Source: Paenibacillus apiarius
Lineage (GTDB): Bacteria; Bacillota; Bacilli; Paenibacillales; Paenibacillaceae
NCBI RefSeq assembly: GCF_017052585.1
Contig: NZ_JAFFHZ010000002.1
Coordinates: forward strand, 62,001 to 126,000
DNA length: 64,000 nucleotides
Reading direction: 5' to 3'
In this document: in pieces, positions 61,301 to 64,000 of the stretch
Numbering within the stretch: the stretch's first letter is position 1
Layout of the letters: each line of letters starts with the position of its first letter
Made by a program: the position numbers and the translations under genes
Notes under the pieces: model-generated
Seen by the model: the letters and a program-made list of their open reading frames with translations, nothing else
Databases searched by the model: none
Told to the model about the DNA's origin: nothing

Positions 61301-64000
61301 TACGATGAATTGCGCTCCGGAGTCATCGAGGATGTAACGGATTCGCTCTTCCGGATATTCAGGGTCGATTGGCACATATGCCCCTCCGGATTTCAGGACC
61401 GCCAAAATCCCTACCATCATGTCCAAGGAACGTTCAACCATCAGTCCGACCAAACGATCAGCCTTTGCTCCTTCGGCTCTCAGCGTCCTTGCCAAACGGT
61501 TCGCCCGTTCGTTCAATTCCCGGTATGTCAACTCACTGTTCTCATACACCACGGCAACGGCGTCAGGAGTACGTTCCGCTTGTTCCTCGAACAAGCGGTG
61601 AATCGTCTTATCCCGCGGATATTCTGCCGCCGTATCGTTGAATTTGCCTGCAATTTCGGCCTTTTCGGCCGCAGTCGCCAGTTCGAGAGCACCCACCGTG
61701 ATACGAGGATTGTCAGCAATCTGTTCCAGAACGTTCAATAGGTGGCCCTTCAAGCGCACCATGACGCCCCGATCAAACACGCGCGCGTTGTAATCGAAAC
61801 GGATGACAATCTCTTCTCCGGGCACGACGATAAGGTTGAAGTCATAGTTCGTTTGCTCAGCCGCTTCAACATCCGTTATCGCCAGCATTCCCCGGTCATC
61901 GCCGCCTGCTTGCTCCATCTGCTCATCCATCGGGTAGTTCTCGAATACCATAATTTGCGTAATCAAATCTTGCTTTTGCGAGCAGCGGGCCTGAATTTCA
62001 TACAACGGATAATAGTCGTACTTGCCGGATTCCAATGCTTGCTCCTGCAGCCGTCCCATCACTTCCGCAAAGCTCGTCTCCGGTTCGCAGCTGACCCGGA
62101 CAGGTATCGTGTTGATGAATAGCCCAATCATCGCTTCGATTCCCGGAATTTCCGCCGGTCTGCCGGATACGACGCTGCCGAACACCGCGTCACGGGTTCC
62201 GTTGTATTTCTGCAGAATGATCCCCCATGCCGCTTGCAGCAGCGTATTCAAGGTAACCTGATGCTGCCGGGCCACCCTGCTCATGCGGCCGCTCAATGCA
62301 GCGCCCAATTCGCAGGTCAGCTTCTCGGCCGCGTATTCTTCGCCCGGCCCTTGCGCCGATTGTTGCGGCAATGCCGCTTGCTGATCATATCCCGCCAAAT
62401 ATTCGGTCCAATATACGGAGGCCGCTGCTTCGTCTTGCCGTTCAAGCCATTCGATATATTGACTGTACACCGGTACGGATGTCTTCTCTTCGGAGGACTG
62501 TCCTTGCAAGAGTTCGGAGTATGTCTCGAACAACTCTTTGGCAAGCTGCGGCAAGCACCAGCCGTCCATCAAAATATGATGCGAACTCCAGATCACTTGA
62601 TAACTTGTTTCTCCCGTACGCATGACCATTACGCGCATCAGCGCATCCTGCTCCAGATCGAATCCGCGAGCATGATCCTCAGCTGCCGATTTTTCAATGC
62701 ATCTGTTCCGATCCGCTGCTTGCAGCTCCCGCAAATCTGCATAAACGAATCCAATTCGCTTATCGCGGAACACGACTTGCACCGGTTCGCCGCTCCAGCC
62801 GCTCAGGAAGTTCGTTCGCAGCACGGCGTGATTGTTCGCCAATGCGTCCAAGCTCTTGACGAAGACATCTGTATCGAGCTCACCTTCTATCGTAAACCGA
62901 GTCTGTTCATGATACGCCCCCGACTGCCGGTCCATCGCGCTGTGGAACCACATGCCTTTCTGCATTGGCGTCAGCGTATAAATATTTTCGATTTCGCCGT
63001 TGCGCCGCGTTTGTTCCGCGATCCGATCAAGCTCCTCCACGCTCAATCCTTGCAGCAAGACATCGCTCGGCGTTAATTCAGGCCGTTCCTTTGCCGCGCA
63101 ATGGTCAATGATCTCCTGCAGGCTCGCCCGCAAACATCCGGCCAACTCTTCGATGGTTTCCTTGCGATATTCCTTGCCGCTGTAGCTCACGTCCAGCGAT
63201 AGCAAGCCATCCACGATCATTCCGCTAATATCCAAACTGTAATTGCGCGCCTGTTCGTCGCTCATATCCGAACCGCTTGAATAAGATGATAGTTCCAGCT
63301 CGTTGCCTTGCAGATCCTGATCGAACTGTCCCAAATAGTTGAAGCGAAGTTCAGGCGTGAACGCTTCCGTCCATGCAGGTTCTTGCGCAGACGATAAATA
63401 TCGGCAGATGCCATACCCGATCCCCTTGTTCGGAATGCGGCGCAAATTCTCCTTCACCTGTTTGATTCGATAAGACAAAGTCTTGTCTGGCTCCGCTTCA
63501 ATCAAAACTGGATATTCGCTTGTAAACCAACCCACGGTGCGCGTAATGTCGATATCGGTCATGATGGACTCCCTGCCGTGACCTTCGAGCGTAACCAGAA
63601 CCCGATCGTGACCGCACCATTTGTGCACGGCCATTCCCAATGCCGCCAGCAAAATATCGTTCATCTCCGTGTTGTACGCCCGGTGAACATGCTTGAGCAG
63701 CCGATCCGTATCCTCCCTGCTCCATTGAACGTTCACGGATTCGCTTTCGCGCTGCAGCAAGCATGCCGCTTCCCAGTCTTTAGGCAGAGGCTCGGCGTCC
63801 ATCTGCGCGATGCGCTGCCAGTATGCCCGTTCATTCTCCAAGGCAGAACTGTGCGCGTACGCTGCGAGTTGCTCCGACCAGATGCGGTAGCTATCGGTTT
63901 TGACCGGAAGACGAATCTCTTGTCCCTTCAACGCTTGCCCGTACCCATCTGCAATGTCTTCAAGCAATATCCGCCAAGAGATGCCGTCTATGACGGCATG
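55385..64000 (-). CDS. pbtB: NRPS, 3' part (E-C-A-T-C-A-T-C; Ile, Pro), runs off the right edge
   Basis: At least 2872 codons lie in the window; the gene continues beyond 64000, and TTG 63967 is not its start. The sequence enters within an epimerization domain (HAVIDGISWRILLEDI, ELRFNYLGQFD). It then has a C domain of the D-acceptor type (HHILMDGW), an A domain with pocket DGFFLGVVF (Ile), T (GGHSL, codon near 59998), C (HHIVSDG), an A domain with DVQYIAHVV (Pro; HNHYGPSETHVV is the usual proline pattern), T, and a complete terminal C domain (HHIISDG) with no A behind it. Assembly is therefore D-residue, L-Ile, L-Pro, then hand-over to the next synthetase. This equals D-Ser8-Ile9-Pro10 of paenibacterin. 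The symbol is by analogy. Confidence 0.9.
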   Translation of the reverse strand, partial: HAVIDGISWRILLEDIADGYGQALKGQEIRLPVKTDSYRIWSEQLAAYAHSSALENERAYWQRIAQMDAEPLPKDWEAACLLQRESESVNVQWSREDTDRLLKHVHRAYNTEMNDILLAALGMAVHKWCGHDRVLVTLEGHGRESIMTDIDITRTVGWFTSEYPVLIEAEPDKTLSYRIKQVKENLRRIPNKGIGYGICRYLSSAQEPAWTEAFTPELRFNYLGQFDQDLQGNELELSSYSSGSDMSDEQARNYSLDISGMIVDGLLSLDVSYSGKEYRKETIEELAGCLRASLQEIIDHCAAKERPELTPSDVLLQGLSVEELDRIAEQTRRNGEIENIYTLTPMQKGMWFHSAMDRQSGAYHEQTRFTIEGELDTDVFVKSLDALANNHAVLRTNFLSGWSGEPVQVVFRDKRIGFVYADLRELQAADRNRCIEKSAAEDHARGFDLEQDALMRVMVMRTGETSYQVIWSSHHILMDGWCLPQLAKELFETYSELLQGQSSEEKTSVPVYSQYIEWLERQDEAAASVYWTEYLAGYDQQAALPQQSAQGPGEEYAAEKLTCELGAALSGRMSRVARQHQVTLNTLLQAAWGIILQKYNGTRDAVFGSVVSGRPAEIPGIEAMIGLFINTIPVRVSCEPETSFAEVMGRLQEQALESGKYDYYPLYEIQARCSQKQDLITQIMVFENYPMDEQMEQAGGDDRGMLAITDVEAAEQTNYDFNLIVVPGEEIVIRFDYNARVFDRGVMVRLKGHLLNVLEQIADNPRITVGALELATAAEKAEIAGKFNDTAAEYPRDKTIHRLFEEQAERTPDAVAVVYENSELTYRELNERANRLARTLRAEGAKADRLVGLMVERSLDMMVGILAVLKSGGAYVPIDPEYPEERIRYILDDSGAQFIVTQRHLQERIPGTGTRVILDDERSYSSDGTNLEPENGSADLAYVIYTSGTTGKPKGNLTMHRNIVRVVQGADYIDIGEQDNVLQLSSYAFDGSTFDMYGALLNGARLVLIPQETLLDVERLAELIERERISVMFITTAFFNVLVDVKADCLRHIRAILFGGERVSVSHVRKALRHLGPGKIKHVYGPTESTVFATCYDVNEVAANALNVPIGRPISNTTIYIVNEENGLQPIGVAGELCVAGDGLARGYLNRPELTAEKFVDNPFVPGVRMYRTGDLARWLPDGNIEYVGRIDHQVKIRGYRIELGEVEAHLLKVQPVLEGTVVARETGSGEKQLCAYFVAESTLSASELRGAMAQQLPGYMIPSYFVQLERMPLTPNGKVDQKALPAPEEHVQTGTEYIAPRTALEEKLARIWQEVLGLEKVGVNDNFFELGGHSLRATTMASKLHKELSIELPLRDVFKHPTLEAMAERIAGLGQQMYTSIPLVEEQAHYPLSSAQKRLYILHQLEGAELSYNMPNMLLLEGALDRERFETAFRKLIARHESFRTGFEMINGEPMQRIYGNVDFAVEYMQASEKEAEARLRQFVRAFKLEEPPLLRVGLIELAQERHILMFDMHHIVSDGTSMGILINEFVRLYGGEELQPLRIQYKDFAAWQQSDARQEQMKQQEAYWLQALGGELPVLEMPTDHVRPAVQSFRGDILQFVIGRDQCAALRQIGSESGATLYMVLLAAYTTLLHKYTGQEDIIVGTPIASRNHGDVQPLIGMFVNTLAIRNYPAGEKTFLSYLEEVKDTTLGAYENQNYPFEDLVENVQVTRDMSRNPIFDTMFILQNAEQGEMNINGLHIANYQSEHTVSKFDLTFQAEEAEEEIACSIEYATELYERETVERMAGHFAKLIDAVAGNPSASLASLQMVTAEEQARIQNIFNATDMDYPREKTIHQLFEEQADRTPDAPAVAFGDEQLTYRELNRKANQLAWVLRDRGVGSERPVGIMVERSIAMVVSVLAVLKAGGTFVPIDPEYPEMRIRYMLEDSGAKLTLTEQAWFEVIPAEAEKIDIHDAALYQGLDGNLPNESVSSNLLYIIYTSGTTGNPKGVMLEQRNLINLLHYEQAGTSIPLPSRILQYASNSFDVCYQEMFSALLFGGCLCLIPNDARKDPAQLFTWIHDNEIEVLYLPVAFLKFIFAEPEWAERFPGCVRHIITAGEQLVVTPQVQACLQRLRISLHNHYGPSETHVVTAYTMEPDDIAVGLPPIGAPIANTAIYILNGKLELQPIGIAGELYVSGDSVGRGYWGRQELTDEKFIANPFAPGERMYKTGDVARWLPDGTIEYVGRGDHQVKIRGFRIELGEVESQLLSVESVQEATVMAREDDGGQKQLCAYFVAERPLSAAELRGALSQELPGYMIPSYFVQLDRMPLTQNGKIDRRALPEPEGSLHTGAEFVAPRTPQEAQLARIWQEVLGLPNVGVKDNFFDLGGHSLRATTLASKVFKEMNVNLPLRDVFRCPTIEEMAGLIAGMDKQEYAAIPLAEERDVYPLSSAQKRLYIVSQLEGADLSYNMPGIVSLEGTLDRERFELAFLKLVSRHETLRTGFEMADGEPVQRVHRNVTFAVEHRKAASEQEAEQLIRRFIRAFDLKKPPLLRVGLVELERERHILMFDMHHIISDGASMGNLVSEFARLYAGEERAPLRIQYKDYAVWQQSGVHSEHMKRQEAYWLEKLAGELPVVELPTDYDRPAVRSFEGAQIEFEVDAVLTQRLSQLASNRESTLYMVLLSAYTVLLSKYSGQEDIIVGTPVAGRGHADLEPLIGMFVNTLAIRNQPAGDKTFLSYLEEVKDTALGAFEHQDYPFEELVERLNVQWAANRNPVFDTMFVMQNTEDHEARLEALTLSPYALDNPIDAKFDLTLFVSEDNDVIKGGFQYGTRLFKAAMIQKIMRDFLLVLAQIAEDPHIRLRDIKCNEQSVNNQRSIETIEFAF

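Noticed and set aside
45756-64000. Gramicidin S or tyrocidine type product (both also end with Val-Orn-Leu before release)
   Set aside because: The E domain precedes an Ile module rather than Pro, and both outer A domains have Ile-type pockets. The paenibacterin order fits every module instead.
1-64000. tRNA, rRNA, CRISPR arrays, T-boxes or known riboswitches
   Set aside because: None of the conserved sequence patterns of these elements was found by reading both strands.

Overview
The window looks like chromosomal DNA of a Paenibacillus-group Firmicute. The signs are strong AAGGAGG-type ribosome sites, frequent GTG/TTG starts, Bacillus-type Fur boxes and sigma-A promoters, short-leader intrinsic terminators, a YerC/TrpR-like gene, an AraC-siderophore-binding fusion of the Btr type, and very large NRPS genes. 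The product predicted for the NRPS genes (see below) points to the Paenibacillus thiaminolyticus / dendritiformis neighbourhood, but this is an inference. No rRNA, tRNA, CRISPR array or complete mobile element was seen.

Layout. 1-2.7 kb: AT-rich, decaying segment with one intact unknown membrane protein, a RidA-like gene and several gene remnants (a TPR fragment joined to the tail of an alpha/beta hydrolase, and frameshifted small proteins). 2.7-5 kb: metallo-hydrolase convergent with murC. 5-5.8 kb: remnants of an ECF sigma / DUF4367 anti-sigma pair. 6-12.6 kb: iron region, with a Fur-boxed AraC/siderophore-binding fusion (5'-shortened) and a minus-strand operon of two FecCD permeases, an ABC transporter and a MarR regulator; further Fur boxes lie at 12.37 and 12.55 kb. 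12.8-19.8 kb: an unknown HExxxH protein, chorismate synthase divergent from a LysR regulator, an MFS exporter, an alpha/beta hydrolase with a Tyr/Pro-rich head, and a metallophosphoesterase fragment. 20-27.8 kb: an eight-gene minus-strand operon for tyrosine breakdown. It runs from hppD and hmgA through a fumarylacetoacetase to a CoA-transferase pair and a thiolase, and includes an aminotransferase, so tyrosine carbon can be followed to fumarate and acetyl-CoA. 28-41.6 kb: mixed housekeeping and accessory genes (YerC-like, transposase-like, TldD/TldE, SleB-like, aldehyde dehydrogenase, sulfite-oxidase-fold protein, YcdB-like secreted protein, Tet(M)-type ribosomal protection protein, YxeA-like lipoprotein, MerR).

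42-64 kb: the 3' part of an NRPS operon, all on the minus strand. The upstream synthetase enters from the right edge inside an epimerization domain and continues C-A-T-C-A-T-C. The second synthetase is (half C)-A-T-C-A-T-C-A-T-TE, followed by two translationally coupled ABC exporters. Hand-read A-domain pockets give Ile, Pro, Val, a basic residue (Orn/Lys type) and Ile. With the E domain just before Ile, this is [D-residue]-Ile-Pro-Val-(Lys/Orn)-Ile-release. It matches the last residues of the lipopeptide antibiotic paenibacterin (D-Ser-Ile-Pro-Val-Lys-Ile) and its reported organisation of three NRPS genes plus two ABC transporter genes, as I remember them.

A recurring theme is gene erosion. 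Many genes lack their 5' or 3' end, two intact reading frames have ACG where the start codon should be, and one ORF overlapping merR carries a single in-frame stop.
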